This document shows positions 1 through 8,679 of a stretch of 64,000 nt of DNA, one piece after another. The notes under the pieces were generated by a model that was not told where the DNA came from, did not search any database, and saw nothing but the letters and a program-made list of their open reading frames with translations. Source of the stretch: Silicimonas sp963779765 (GTDB lineage: Bacteria; Pseudomonadota; Alphaproteobacteria; Rhodobacterales; Rhodobacteraceae). The stretch spans positions 186,001-250,000 of the forward strand of contig CAVZZP010000001.1 in assembly GCA_963779765.1 (NCBI GenBank), given 5' to 3'. Positions within the stretch are counted from its first letter, which is position 1. Each line of letters starts with the position of its first letter. The translations under genes were made by a program, and so were the position numbers.

Positions 1-1
1 A

Positions 2-724
2 TTCGGGCTGAACGCCGTCCTCGCCGTAGCCGCCGACGCCGAGAACGAGGCGGTGGTGATGGAGCAGTTCCAGTCAACTCCGCTGGCCGGGATCATCTAC
101 GGCACCATCCTCACCCGGCAGGTGCGGCCGTCGGCGCAGGTCACGCGGCATCCGACGGTCCTTCTGAACGGGTGGGACGTGGACCGCACGATGCATTCCG
201 TCGTGCCCGGCGACGCGCTCGGCGCCCGCACCGCGGTCGATCATCTTCTCGACCGGGGCCGCACGCGGATCGCGCTCATCAACGGGCTGGAGGGGCTCGA
301 GGCGACGCAGGACCGCGCCAGGGGCTATCGCCAGGCGCTCGCCGCGCGCGACATCCCTTTCGACCCCGCCCTCGTCCGCGATGGCAACTGGGAGCCGCGC
401 GCGGGCTATGAAGAGACGAAGGCGCTTCTGGCGCTCGAAATTCGGCCCGACGCGATCTTCTGCGCCAATGACCCCATGGCCTTCGGATGCTACGAGGCGA
501 TCCGCGAGGCGGGACTGAAGATCCCAGACGACATCTCCGTCATCGGCTTCGACGACCGCGAGATCGCCAAGGACATGCATCCGCCGCTGACGACGATGCT
601 TCTGCCGCACTACGAGATGGGCGAGATCGCGGCAGAGATCCTGATCGAGATGGCTGGTGGCCACAACACCACGCCGATCCAGGTCAAGGTCGACTGCCCG
701 CTTGTCGAGCGCGCCTCGGTCTGA
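2..724 (+). CDS. LacI-family transcriptional regulator, C-terminal part
   Basis: The frame is open to the left edge of the window, so the N-terminal helix-turn-helix is missing and only about 240 residues are visible. What remains is the periplasmic-binding-protein-like effector domain of LacI/GalR repressors: a run with GARTAVDHLLDRG, a glycine-rich RARGYRQAL helix, the CANDPMAFGCYEAIREAG segment and the near-terminal ISVIGFDDREIAKDMHPPLT stretch are all typical of the family. It would bind a small sugar-like effector and control a nearby operon by DNA binding in the cytoplasm. The gene ends 3 bp before the convergent TauE/SafE gene, so its likely target lies upstream, outside the window. 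The family call is firm; the effector cannot be told. Confidence 0.9.
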   Translation, partial: FGLNAVLAVAADAENEAVVMEQFQSTPLAGIIYGTILTRQVRPSAQVTRHPTVLLNGWDVDRTMHSVVPGDALGARTAVDHLLDRGRTRIALINGLEGLEATQDRARGYRQALAARDIPFDPALVRDGNWEPRAGYEETKALLALEIRPDAIFCANDPMAFGCYEAIREAGLKIPDDISVIGFDDREIAKDMHPPLTTMLLPHYEMGEIAAEILIEMAGGHNTTPIQVKVDCPLVERASV

Positions 725-727
725 TGC

Positions 728-1489
728 TCAGAGCGCCGCAACGCCGGTCCAGATCAGCCGCAGCGACACCAGGATCAGGATCACGTCGAGCGCCCGCTTG
801 AAGCCGTGGTCCGTCATCCGATTCAGCAGAAGCTTTCCCGCCAGCGTGCCCGCAAGTCCCGCGAGGACCATCACCACGATGAACCCGAGCCACGGACCGA
901 ACGCGAAGCCCAGGATGGCGAAAATGCCTACCTTCAGCACATGCTGAAGCGTCATCAGCGAGGCATGGGTGGCGACGTGGCTTTGCCGCGGCAGATGCAG
1001 CGACTTGGTGAAGTTCGCGACGAAAAGGCCGGTCGCGCCGAAGAACATCGTCAGGAAGCTGGAGATTCCCCCCGTCAGGCCCGGCCAGCGCGACAGCCAT
1101 GCCGGCGGCTTCGACAGCACGCTCCAGATGACGAAGCCGCCGACGCCGATCTGGACGAAGGGCGGCGGCAGGTTGACCACGATCGACCCGCCCGCAACCG
1201 CGCCGATGACCGAACCGATGGTGAAGGCGAGGAAGGGCGGCCAGTAGACGTGGCCGAGAAGGATGCCGGCGCGGAACAGGTTCGACCCGATCTGGATCGC
1301 GCCGTGGACCGGGATCAGGGCGGCGGGCGGCATCAGGCTTGCCAGTGCGGCCAGCATCAGCGCGCCGCCTCCGATGCCGAGTGCGACCGTGATGAAGGAC
1401 CCGATGAAGCTTGCCGCCGCGATGCCCAGAAGCGCGGGCACCGAGAAAAGCTCCATCGCGCTTCCGAGGAACGACAGGTCAACGTCCAA
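728..1489 (-). CDS. TauE/SafE family (sulfite/organosulfonate exporter-like) membrane protein
   Basis: This is a 253-residue, strongly hydrophobic protein with about eight predicted membrane segments in two half-repeats, the usual build and length of the TauE/SafE (DUF81) family in the inner membrane. The first half carries a glycine-rich ALGIGGGALM turn and the second a related GATGLFVANF turn, which matches the internal duplication of the family. Members export sulfite, sulfoacetate or other small anions, but substrate cannot be read from sequence. Its start overlaps the end of the gamma-glutamyltransferase gene by 11 bp, so the two are probably co-transcribed with the upstream maoC-like gene. 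Cleavage of glutathione-type thiols together with export of an oxidised sulfur anion would be a coherent pairing, but that is inference. Confidence 0.85.
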   Translation of the reverse strand: MDVDLSFLGSAMELFSVPALLGIAAASFIGSFITVALGIGGGALMLAALASLMPPAALIPVHGAIQIGSNLFRAGILLGHVYWPPFLAFTIGSVIGAVAGGSIVVNLPPPFVQIGVGGFVIWSVLSKPPAWLSRWPGLTGGISSFLTMFFGATGLFVANFTKSLHLPRQSHVATHASLMTLQHVLKVGIFAILGFAFGPWLGFIVVMVLAGLAGTLAGKLLLNRMTDHGFKRALDVILILVSLRLIWTGVAAL

Positions 1490-3271
1490 TGGCGTAGGCC
1501 TGCATCAGACGGGGGGTGGCGGCGGCCGAGATCACCCCGTCCGGACGGCGCAGGGCGGCAGTCAGGCGGCCGACCGCCCAGGGCTCCGAGACCTCGACCG
1601 CATGACCGCGCGCGCGCAGCGCGTCCAGCGTGGCTTCGGGGAAGGCGGGTTCGATCATCAGGTGCGCCGGTTTCAGGCCGCGCGGATAGAAGCTGGCCTG
1701 AAGGTGGCCGGTGTGGAACAGCGGTCCGTCGATGGCCTGCTGCGGTGTCATCCCGTGGTGAATCATGCGCAGGATGAAGGTCAGTTGCCACTGGTCCTGC
1801 TGGTCGCCACCGGGCGTGCCATAGGCCATCCGCGTCCCGTCGGGCGCGCGCGCCATCGACGGTGAAAGTGTCGTTCTCGGCCTGCGTCCCGGTGCAAGCG
1901 TCGTGGGTAACCCCTCGTCCAGCCAGAACATCTGCGCGCGGCTGTTCAGCGGCACGCCGAGGCCGGGCACAACCGGGTTCGATTGCAGCCAGCCGCCCGA
2001 GGGCGTGGCCGACACCATCGTGCCCCAGCGGTCGATGACGTCGATGTGGACGGTATCGCCCCTCCGATTGGCGAGGTGCGCCATCGTCGGCTCGCCGCCG
2101 CCGAGACCCGCCCCCGCCCCGGTGCCGATCCGCGCGGTGCGGGCGATGGCGGCGTCGGCCAGACCTTCGAAGCCAGCGATCCGGCCGGGGCGCAGATCGC
2201 AGGACGCGGCCTCTCCGATGAGGGCGGCGCGCTCGCGGGCATAGTCGGGTGACAGCAGCCGTTCTGCGGGAATGTCGGCATGGTCCGGATCACCGTAGAA
2301 GGCTTCCCGGTCGGCGAAGGCGAGTTTCAGCGCCTCGGTCACCTTGTGGACGAAGCCGTCCGACAGCGGCGCCTCCCCGGCAATGCCGAGCGCGTCGAGG
2401 ATGTTCAGCGCCTGAAGCTGCACCGGACCTTGCGACCAGAACCCGCCCTTGAAGATCTCCCACCCTGCGTGCTGCGTGGATACGGTGTCCTCGACCGTCG
2501 CGCGCCAGCCGGCCATGTCGCCCCCGTCAGCACGCCCTTGCGGCGGACGCCTGTGCCGTCCATCGGCACGGTCTCGCGGACGAAACTGTCGATGGCTTCC
2601 GCGACGAAACCCTCACGGAAGGCGCGACGCGCGGCCTCGATCTGTGCCTCGCGACTTGATGCCGTCTCGGCCTCCTCCAGAAGGCGCGTCCAGAAGTCGG
2701 CGAGTTGGACGTTCCGGAACACCGACCCCGGCTGGGGCACATCGTCGCCAGGCAGCCAGACGGCGGCGGAGGTGGGCCATTCGGCGCGGAAAAGCTCGGC
2801 CTGGCCCGCGATGGTGTCGCAGACCCGTGCGAGGATCGGATGGCCATGCCGGGCGTAGTGAATCGCAGGCTCGAGGACCTCGCGCAGCGTCAGTCGCCCG
2901 TGGTCGAGAAGCATGACCATCCACGCGTCGAAGGCGCCCGGAATGACCGTGGCCAGGTGTCCGGCACCCGGGATCAGATCCAGCCCCTGCGCGCGATAAT
3001 GCGCGACGGTCGCCCCGGCGGGCGCCGTCCCCTGCCCGCAGATCATGCGCGGGGCTTCCGCATCGGGCGCCCAGACGAGTGCGGGCATGTCACCGAGGGG
3101 CCCGTTCAGGTGCGGCTCGACCACGTTCAGGGTGAAGCCCGCGGCTGCCGCGGCGTCGGCGGCGGTGCCGCCGGCCTCGAGCATCCGCATCCCTACGGCG
3201 CTGGCGATCCAGTGGGTCGTCGCGACGGCGCCGAAGGTGCCGCGGATATCGGGGCGTGTGGTGAAGGTCAT
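1479..3271 (-). pseudogene. gamma-glutamyltransferase family (GGT-like) gene with one frameshift
   Basis: Two overlapping leftward frames together make one full GGT-family Ntn-hydrolase of about 595 residues. The N-terminal part (from ATG at 3271) has the family opening with AVGMRMLEAGGTAADAAAAA and the NVVEPHLNGPLGD region. The C-terminal part has the autocleavage/nucleophile site, GDTVHIDVID, where the Thr after GD aligns with the catalytic Thr, followed by ATPSGGWLQSNP. The frames change at the C5 tract at 2521-2525 (G5 on the coding strand); one more G restores the reading RKGVLTGGDMAGWRATVED. The family cleaves gamma-glutamyl or related amide bonds; no signal peptide is visible at the start, so a cytoplasmic acylase-like member is possible. 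It is either a recent pseudogene or a homopolymer read error. Confidence 0.85.
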
Positions 3272-3275
3272 CGCG

Positions 3276-3728
3276 TCACACCGCCCGCTTCATCATCATG
3301 GCCATCCGCTTGCAGCGCGCGACCAGCGTGCCGTCCTGCTTGAAGCAGGAATGCTCGAATTCGACGAGGCCGCGGTCGGGCTTCGACCTGCTTTCGCGCA
3401 CCGACAGCACCCGCGTTTCGGCCCGTAGCGTGTCGCCGTGGAACACGGGCGCGGGGAAGGTCACGTCCGAGAAGCCGAGGTTGCCGACGGTGGTCCCGAG
3501 CGTCGTGTCCTGCACGGTGAGGCCCACCATGATCGCGAAGGTGAACATCGAGTTGAAAAGACGCTGTCCCCATTCGGTCCCTTCGGCGAAATGCGCGTCG
3601 ATGTGCAGGGGCTGGGGGTTCATCGACATCAGGCTGAACATGGTGTTGTCGGCCTCGGTCACGGTCCGCCGCAACTCGTGGACAAAGTGCTGGCCCTCGT
3701 GGAAATCCTCGAAATGCAGGCCCGCCAT
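3276..3728 (-). CDS. MaoC-like (R)-specific enoyl-CoA hydratase/dehydratase
   Basis: A single hot-dog domain of 150 residues. The MaoC signature is visible: FSLMSMNPQPLHIDAHFA places the Asp/His hydratase pair, followed by the VGNLGFSDVTFPAPVFHGDT strand-turn that closes the active site. The start at 3728 is chosen because a strong Shine-Dalgarno (GAGGAGGG) lies just upstream and because it removes 37 atypical residues encoded by a longer frame. It would hydrate enoyl-CoA thioesters in the cytoplasm. Its stop is 4 bp before the ATG of the GGT-like gene, so it heads a leftward maoC-ggt-tauE unit. Together with the nearby acyl-CoA dehydrogenases it suggests acyl-CoA catabolism. Confidence 0.85.
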   Translation of the reverse strand: MAGLHFEDFHEGQHFVHELRRTVTEADNTMFSLMSMNPQPLHIDAHFAEGTEWGQRLFNSMFTFAIMVGLTVQDTTLGTTVGNLGFSDVTFPAPVFHGDTLRAETRVLSVRESRSKPDRGLVEFEHSCFKQDGTLVARCKRMAMMMKRAV

Positions 3729-3869
3729 GCCCGTCCCTCCTCTGTTCGTCGCACCTTTTCTCGCAGGGGCGGGGAATTGCAAGGCGTCAGGTCGATCCGC
3801 CGGGCTCGCGACCTTGCGAACCTCCGTTTCGCATTGCAAGAACTCGTCGCAGGACAGGAAGGAGACCTC

Positions 3870-3908
3870 ATGCCCGACGCCCTGCCGAACGCGAGTGCGG
3901 CATCCTGA
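3870..3908 (+). other. 12-codon leader ORF coupled to the nitronate monooxygenase gene
   Basis: An ATG at 3870 sits 4-5 bases behind a very good ribosome binding site (AGGAAGGAGA). It opens a 12-codon frame whose TGA stop overlaps the ATG of the next gene in the form TGATG at 3906-3910. The main gene has no convincing ribosome site of its own, so translation may be re-initiated from this leader. The other explanation is an extra frameshift close to the N terminus of the main protein, whose real start would then be 3870. Sequence alone does not decide. Confidence 0.35.
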
Positions 3909-4901
3909 TGCCGGGCCTTCCGCCGATCCTGCAGTCCCTGCGCCTTCCGATGGTCGGTGCTCCCATGTTCCTCGTCTCCGGCCCGGACCTCGTCATCGCG
4001 CAGTGCAAGGCGGGGATCGTCGGTTCCTTCCCGGCGCTGAATGCGCGCGACGAGGACGGCGACGCGACGCCGATGCTCGAGCGCTGGCTTGGGCGGATCA
4101 CCGAGGAGCTCGACCGCCACAACCAGGCGAACCCGGACCGCCCCGCCGCGCCCTTCGCGGTCAACCAGATCGTCCACCGCTCGAACGAGCGCCTGATGCG
4201 CGACGTCGAGATCTGCGCGAAGTGGCGTGTGCCGCTCTGGATCACCTCCCTCGGCGCGCGGCCCGAGGTGAACGCCATCGCGCACGAGGCGGGCGGCTTC
4301 GTGATGCACGACATCATCAACGACACTTTCGCGCGCAAGGCCATCGACAAGGGCGCGGACGCGCTGATCGCGGTCGCTGCCGGGGCGGGCGGGCACGCGG
4401 GGCCGCAGTCTCCCTTCGCTCTCGTCTCGGAGATCCGGGCGTGGTTCGACGGCCCTGTCCTTCTCTCCGGGTGCATCGCCACCGGGCGCAGCCTGTTGGC
4501 GGCGCAGGTGATGGGGGCGGACCTCGGCTATGTCGGTTCGCCGTTCATCGCGACGGTCGAGGCGCAGGCGCCGCGACGACTACAAGGCGATGATCGTGGC
4601 TTCCGGCGCCGAGGACATTGTCAATTCGGCCGCCTTCACCGGCATTCCCGGCAACTATCTCAAGCCGTCCATCACACGAGCAGGTCTCGACGCGGACACG
4701 ATGCTGGCCGACGCGAAACCCATGGATTTCTCGAAGGGATCGGCCAAGCCCAAGGCGTGGCGCGATATCTGGGGGTCGGGCATGGGCATCGGCGCGGTGC
4801 GCGAGGTCGTGCCGGTTGCGGCGCTCGTCGACCGGATCGAGCGGGAGTATCGCGCGACCTGCGCCGAGGTTCTGCCGATGATCGAGAGAGGACGGCGGTG
4901 A
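3908..4901 (+). pseudogene. Nitronate monooxygenase (2-nitropropane dioxygenase family), frameshifted
   Basis: The product would be an FMN-dependent TIM-barrel enzyme of about 330 residues that oxidises alkyl nitronates or, in class II members, reduces enoyl substrates. Recognisable parts are LPMVGAPMFLVSGPDLVIAQ at the N terminus, AGIVGSFPALNAR, the phosphate-binding GAGGHAGPQSPFAL with its conserved His, and VLLSGCIATGRSLLAAQVMGADLGYVG region. At about 4571-4576 the frame slips: the continuation DDYKAMIVASGAEDIVNSAA and the typical NYLKPSI motif are in another frame. Two added bases, or one removed, in the CG-rich CCGCGACGAC run restore it. The stop overlaps the GTG of the next gene. The unbroken 672-residue frame across this locus is an artefact of the slip, not a fusion. 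Confidence 0.82.
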
Positions 4902-5926
4902 CGGACGCCCTTCCTCTCGACATCGACGCGGTGGCCGACTGGGCCCGTGATCGGCTGCCTGGGTTTGACAGGCCCGTCGAGGTCGAGAAATTCCAGACCG
5001 GGCAGTCGAATCCGACCTATGGGCTGAAGACCCGCGGCGGCGACTATGTGCTGCGTCGGAAGCCTCCGGGCGTGCTTCTGAAGTCCGCTCATGCCGTCGA
5101 ACGGGAATTCCGCGTGCAATCCGCGTTGGCCGGATCAGACGTTCCCGTGGCGAGGATGCACGCACTATGCGAGGACGACGGCGTCATCGGCTCGGCGTTC
5201 TACCTGATGGATAGGGTGCCGGGGCGAACGTTCAACGATCCGGCGATGCCGGGCCTGACGAAGGACGACCGGACAGGCATCGTGCAGGACATGGCGCGGG
5301 TTCTGGCCGCGATCCATGCGGTCGACCTCGATGCCGTGGGACTGACCGACTACGGGCCGCGCGGAAACTATTATCGCCGCCAGGTCGACCGCTGGACCAA
5401 ACAGTACCGCGCGAGCGAGACCGAGCCGGTCCCGGACATGGATGCGCTGATCCTTTGGCTGGATGGGAACATGCCGCCCGATGACGGGAGGGTCGCTCTG
5501 GTCCACGGCGACTATCGCCTCGACAACCTTCTGATCGCGCCCGACGCGCCGAGGATCGTCGCCGTGCTGGACTGGGAGTTGTCGACGCTCGGCCACCCCT
5601 TTGCCGACCTCGCGGCGGTCCTGATGCAATGGAGCAGGCCAGCGGGCACCACGGGACGCGGGCTGGCGGGCGTGGACCGCGCAGCGCTCGGCCTGCCGTC
5701 GGACGCGGCCTTCGTCGAGGACTACTGTCGGCGCATGGGACTGCCCGGAATCGACCGGCTGGAGTTCTACCTGGCCTTCGCCTTCTTCCGCATGGCCGCC
5801 ATCCTCCAAGGTGTGAGGCGGCGGGCGCTGGACGGCAACGCGTCGAACCCCGAGCGTGCGTTGCAACTTGGCGCGCAGGTTCCCGGCTATGCAACCGCGG
5901 GCCTTGCGGCTGCCGGGAGGGGCTGA
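4898..5926 (+). CDS. APH-fold kinase, ACAD10/ACAD11-like (possible 4-hydroxyacyl-CoA kinase)
   Basis: A 342-residue aminoglycoside-phosphotransferase/choline-kinase fold protein. The glycine-loop equivalent is FQTGQSNPTYGLK, the ATP-anchoring Lys lies in YVLRRKPPG, the catalytic loop is VHGDYRLDNLL (Asp and Asn), and the metal-binding Asp is in AVLDWELSTLGHPFADLA. This exact style, with QSNPTY and DWELSTLGHP, is that of the kinase half of ACAD10/ACAD11 and of bacterial stand-alone relatives such as LvaA of levulinate catabolism, which phosphorylate 4-hydroxyacyl-CoA. The GTG start overlaps the preceding stop (GTGA). Acyl-CoA dehydrogenases, a MaoC hydratase and a hydroxyacyl-CoA dehydrogenase lie within 6 kb. 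An aminoglycoside resistance role is unlikely. Confidence 0.85.
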   Translation: MTDALPLDIDAVADWARDRLPGFDRPVEVEKFQTGQSNPTYGLKTRGGDYVLRRKPPGVLLKSAHAVEREFRVQSALAGSDVPVARMHALCEDDGVIGSAFYLMDRVPGRTFNDPAMPGLTKDDRTGIVQDMARVLAAIHAVDLDAVGLTDYGPRGNYYRRQVDRWTKQYRASETEPVPDMDALILWLDGNMPPDDGRVALVHGDYRLDNLLIAPDAPRIVAVLDWELSTLGHPFADLAAVLMQWSRPAGTTGRGLAGVDRAALGLPSDAAFVEDYCRRMGLPGIDRLEFYLAFAFFRMAAILQGVRRRALDGNASNPERALQLGAQVPGYATAGLAAAGRG

Positions 5927-5970
5927 GGCAAGTGGGGAACCAGGATGACGGGAACGAGGCGGAGCGAGCG

Positions 5971-6369
5971 ATGGACCCACGGCTGAGGGAAGTCCCCTAT
6001 CCCTTCCAGGAGCTCATCGGCTTTCGCATGGCGGACTGGAGCGCCGACTACGCGCGTTTCGAACTGGACGTGACGGACGCGATCCTGAACCGCCACGGCA
6101 TCCCTCACGGCGGCGTCCATGCCGTCCTTCTCGACACGGTGATGGGATACGCAGGCTGCTTCACCGGCGATCCGGACGACCGCGTCATGGCGATGACATT
6201 GTCGATAACGGCGAACTACCTGTCGCGGCCGAAGGGGTCACTGTTGATCGCGGAAGGCCGGAAGACGGGCGGTGGCAAGTCCACCTTCTTCGCTTCGGGC
6301 CGGGTCGAGGACGAGACGGGCGAACTCGTCGCGACCTCGACGGGCGTGTTCCGCTACCGGAAGGGGTGA
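5971..6369 (+). CDS. PaaI-family hot-dog acyl-CoA thioesterase
   Basis: A 132-residue single hot-dog protein. The PaaI/YdiI-type signature ILNRHGIPHGGVHAVLLDT carries the HGG turn and the catalytic acidic residue region in the long helix, followed by LSITANYLSRPKGSLLIAEG. Such enzymes hydrolyse acyl- or aryl-CoA thioesters in the cytoplasm and often recycle CoA in degradation pathways. The ATG at 5971 has GGAG six bases upstream; a GTG at 5932 in the same frame, also preceded by GGGAGGGG, would add 13 residues and cannot be excluded. It follows the kinase gene by a short gap on the same strand and ends at a bidirectional terminator. Confidence 0.85.
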   Translation: MDPRLREVPYPFQELIGFRMADWSADYARFELDVTDAILNRHGIPHGGVHAVLLDTVMGYAGCFTGDPDDRVMAMTLSITANYLSRPKGSLLIAEGRKTGGGKSTFFASGRVEDETGELVATSTGVFRYRKG

Positions 6370-6370
6370 G

Positions 6371-6402
6371 CTGGGGCGCTGCCCCAGACCCCGGAGTATT
6401 TT
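6371..6402. terminator. Bidirectional rho-independent-like terminator
   Basis: A perfect 7-bp stem (CTGGGGC / GCCCCAG, loop GCT) at 6371-6387 is followed by GGAGTATTTT. It lies between the convergent thioesterase and acyl-CoA dehydrogenase genes, so it can end both transcripts. The GGGGC-GCT-GCCCC...GGAGTATTT form is one I recognise as frequent between genes in Rhodobacteraceae. Confidence 0.6.
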
Positions 6403-6418
6403 GCGACACAAGAAGGCA

Positions 6419-7489
6419 TCAGGCGCGGAGTTCCTCCATCAGCCGGGACAGGTGAAAGTCCGTGTCGCCGAGCTGGTGGTCGATCATCACCAGGCGCTTG
6501 GCGTAGTGCGAGACGGGATATTCCCACGTCATCGCGATGCCGCCGTGCATCTGGATCGCTTCTTCGGCGACGAGCGTCGCGACCTTTCCGACGAGGTGCT
6601 TGGCCATGGCGACGGTGCGGGCACGGTCGCTCTCTGCCATGCGCGAGGCGGCGAGGATGGTGATGGATCGTGCCTGTTCGATCTCGGTCACGAGGTCGAC
6701 CATGCGGTGCTGGAGCGCCTGGTTCTTGCCGATGGGACGACCGAACTGCTGACGCGTTTTCAGGTAGTCGAGCGTGAGGGCCTGCACGTGGTCCATCGCG
6801 CCTACGGCTTCGGCGCAGAGGGCGAGGCGGCCGTGATCGAGCGCGTCGGCCAGCGCATCTTCCGCGCGCTCGATCAACAGGCTCGCGGGGGTGGAGTTGA
6901 GGATCACCTCGGCCGCACCGCCGCCGTCGATCATGCCGTAGCCGATCACCTCGGCGTTTTCCGGGGAGACTTCGAAAAGCGACAGGCCCTCGCTGGTCTG
7001 CGCGGCCACCAGCAGACGGTCGGCGTCGTTCCCGCCGTAGACGACACTTTTGCGTCCCGTGAGGGTCCACCGGTCGGCGTTGCGCTCCGCCCGTGTCGCG
7101 TTGTCGGACAAGTCCCAAGGGGCGTCGGGCTCGCCGGTCGCCACGGCATAGCGAACCTCTCCGCTCATCAATCCCTCCACGTCGGCTCCTGCCGCAAGAA
7201 GCAGGCGCGCAGCCATCAGGGCCGGAAGAACGGGCTCGGGCGACAAGGCCCGGCCGATCTGTTCGAAGACCGTCATCACGTCGAAGCCCGCGCCTCCGAG
7301 GCCGCCCTTTTCCTCGGGGACAAAGGCCATCAGGACGCCGAGTTCGGCGAGACCGGACCACGCCTCGGGGTCATGGAACGGTTCGGCATAGGCCAGCGTC
7401 GCGCGCTTTTCGGGCGGACAGGCCTGGGCAAGGACGCGCGCCAGCGTGTCGGCCAGCATCCGGCGGTCGTCGGAGGTTTCGAAATCCAC
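6419..7489 (-). CDS. Acyl-CoA dehydrogenase family protein (second, shorter paralogue)
   Basis: A 356-residue FAD flavoprotein of the acyl-CoA dehydrogenase family. Visible family features are the N-terminal helix bundle with AELGVLMAFVPEEKGGLG, the FAD/CoA region TLTGRKSVVYGGNDADRLLV, and the C-terminal domain with YLKTRQQFGRPIGKNQALQH and EEAIQMHGGIAMTWEYPVSH. The last motif has the QxHGGxG(A)MT..Y form of the FAD-contacting loop. The GTG start at 7489 is set by the upstream stop: only 2 bp separate it from the other dehydrogenase gene, and no ATG fits. Paired acyl-CoA dehydrogenases like this often form heteromeric enzymes. A longer open frame reaching 8503 is shadow sequence. Confidence 0.9.
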   Translation of the reverse strand: MDFETSDDRRMLADTLARVLAQACPPEKRATLAYAEPFHDPEAWSGLAELGVLMAFVPEEKGGLGGAGFDVMTVFEQIGRALSPEPVLPALMAARLLLAAGADVEGLMSGEVRYAVATGEPDAPWDLSDNATRAERNADRWTLTGRKSVVYGGNDADRLLVAAQTSEGLSLFEVSPENAEVIGYGMIDGGGAAEVILNSTPASLLIERAEDALADALDHGRLALCAEAVGAMDHVQALTLDYLKTRQQFGRPIGKNQALQHRMVDLVTEIEQARSITILAASRMAESDRARTVAMAKHLVGKVATLVAEEAIQMHGGIAMTWEYPVSHYAKRLVMIDHQLGDTDFHLSRLMEELRA

Positions 7490-7491
7490 GT

Positions 7492-8679
7492 CTAAAGCTC
7501 CAGCATCGACTTGGAGAGGATGTTCCGCTGGATCTCGTTCGAACCGCCGAAGATCGAGATCTTGCGGTTGTTGAAATATCGGGCGGCGGCATTGGCATGT
7601 TCGGGCGGCGCGATCTCGAGGTTGCCGGCCAGTGCCTCGGCCGGAAACGGTGCCGCCGCGGGACCGAGCGCGCGGCGGGCCAGGTCGTTCAGCGCCTGAC
7701 GGATCACCGTGCCCTTGATCTTGAGCATTGAGCTTTCGAGGCCGGGCTGGCCGTTTTTCTGGGCGTTGGACAGCATCCGGAGGTTGGTGATCTTCAGCGC
7801 CTCGAGTTCGGCTTCGACGCGGGCCAGCCGCGCGGCGTAGAGCGGGTCGTCGATCAGGCGTCTGCCGCCGCGCGTCACCTGCCGCGCCAGCGCCTTCACC
7901 TGCTCGAAGGCCTGGACCGAGAAGCCCAGGCCCGCGATGTTCGTGCGCTCGTGGGTCAGAAGGTACTTCGCGATGGTCCATCCCTGGTTCTCGTCGCCGA
8001 CGAGGTTTCCGGCGGGGACGCGCACGTCGGTGAAGAAGACCTCGTTCACCTCGTGCCCGCCTTCGATCAGGCGAATGGGCCGCATCTGGATGCCGGGGCT
8101 GTCGAGATCGACGAGCAGGAAGCTGATGCCTTCCTGCGGCTTGCCGTCCTTCCTGGTGCGGACAAGGCAGAAGATTCGGTTCGCGTGCTGGCCGAGGGTC
8201 GTCCAGGTCTTCTGACCGCTGACGACAAAGCCGTCGCCGTCGCGCACGGCCGTTGTCTTGAGGCTGGCGAGGTCTGACCCCGCGCCCGGCTCGGAGTATC
8301 CCTGGCACCACCAGTCGGTGCCGTCGAGGATGCGAGGGAGGTAGTGGTCCTGCTGATCCTTCGTCCCGAATTTCATCAGAACATGCGCCAGCATGTGCAG
8401 GCCGAAAGGCAGCACGCGCGGCGCGCCGGCCCGGCAGGCCTCTTCCTCGAAGATGTGGCGTTCGACAGGACCCCAGCCGGGGCCGCCGAACTCGACCGGC
8501 CATGTCGAGGCGAGCCAGCCCTTCTCGTTCAGGATGGCGTGCCAGCGCTCCATGTCCGATTTGGTCAATTCTTGGCCTGCGATGACCTTCTTGGCGATCT
8601 CGGTCGGCAGCTTATCGTCAAGGAAGCGTCGCACCTCGTTGCGGAAGGCGAGCTCACCTTCGGTGAAGTTCAGGTCCAT
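7492..8679 (-). CDS. Acyl-CoA dehydrogenase
   Basis: A 395-residue full-length acyl-CoA dehydrogenase. It shows WPVEFGGPGWGPVERHIFEE near the N terminus, the FAD-binding YSEPGAGSDLASLKTTAVRD segment (a classic family signature), VSGQKTWTTLGQHANRIF and the C-terminal FGGSNEIQRNILSK signature. It catalyses alpha,beta-desaturation of an acyl-CoA with FAD and electron-transfer flavoprotein. The start overlaps the end of the FadJ-like gene by 10 bp, and the 356-residue paralogue follows after 2 bp, so all three are one leftward operon. Chain-length preference is not readable. The ACAD10/11-like kinase 1.5 kb away suggests one of the pair may act on phosphorylated hydroxyacyl-CoA. Confidence 0.93.
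   Translation of the reverse strand: MDLNFTEGELAFRNEVRRFLDDKLPTEIAKKVIAGQELTKSDMERWHAILNEKGWLASTWPVEFGGPGWGPVERHIFEEEACRAGAPRVLPFGLHMLAHVLMKFGTKDQQDHYLPRILDGTDWWCQGYSEPGAGSDLASLKTTAVRDGDGFVVSGQKTWTTLGQHANRIFCLVRTRKDGKPQEGISFLLVDLDSPGIQMRPIRLIEGGHEVNEVFFTDVRVPAGNLVGDENQGWTIAKYLLTHERTNIAGLGFSVQAFEQVKALARQVTRGGRRLIDDPLYAARLARVEAELEALKITNLRMLSNAQKNGQPGLESSMLKIKGTVIRQALNDLARRALGPAAAPFPAEALAGNLEIAPPEHANAAARYFNNRKISIFGGSNEIQRNILSKSMLEL

Noticed and set aside
3908..5926. Single 672-residue nitronate monooxygenase-kinase fusion
   Set aside because: The continuous frame arises only because the monooxygenase slips frame at about 4573. The conserved C-terminal part of the enzyme lies in another frame and ends exactly at the kinase GTG.
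4898..5926. Aminoglycoside resistance gene
   Set aside because: The APH fold is present, but the QSNPTY and DWELSTLGHP motifs place it with ACAD10/11-type metabolic kinases.
6419..8503. 694-residue leftward ORF covering the second acyl-CoA dehydrogenase
   Set aside because: Only the last 356 residues look like a dehydrogenase; the upstream part is an Arg/Pro-rich shadow of the other dehydrogenase gene.
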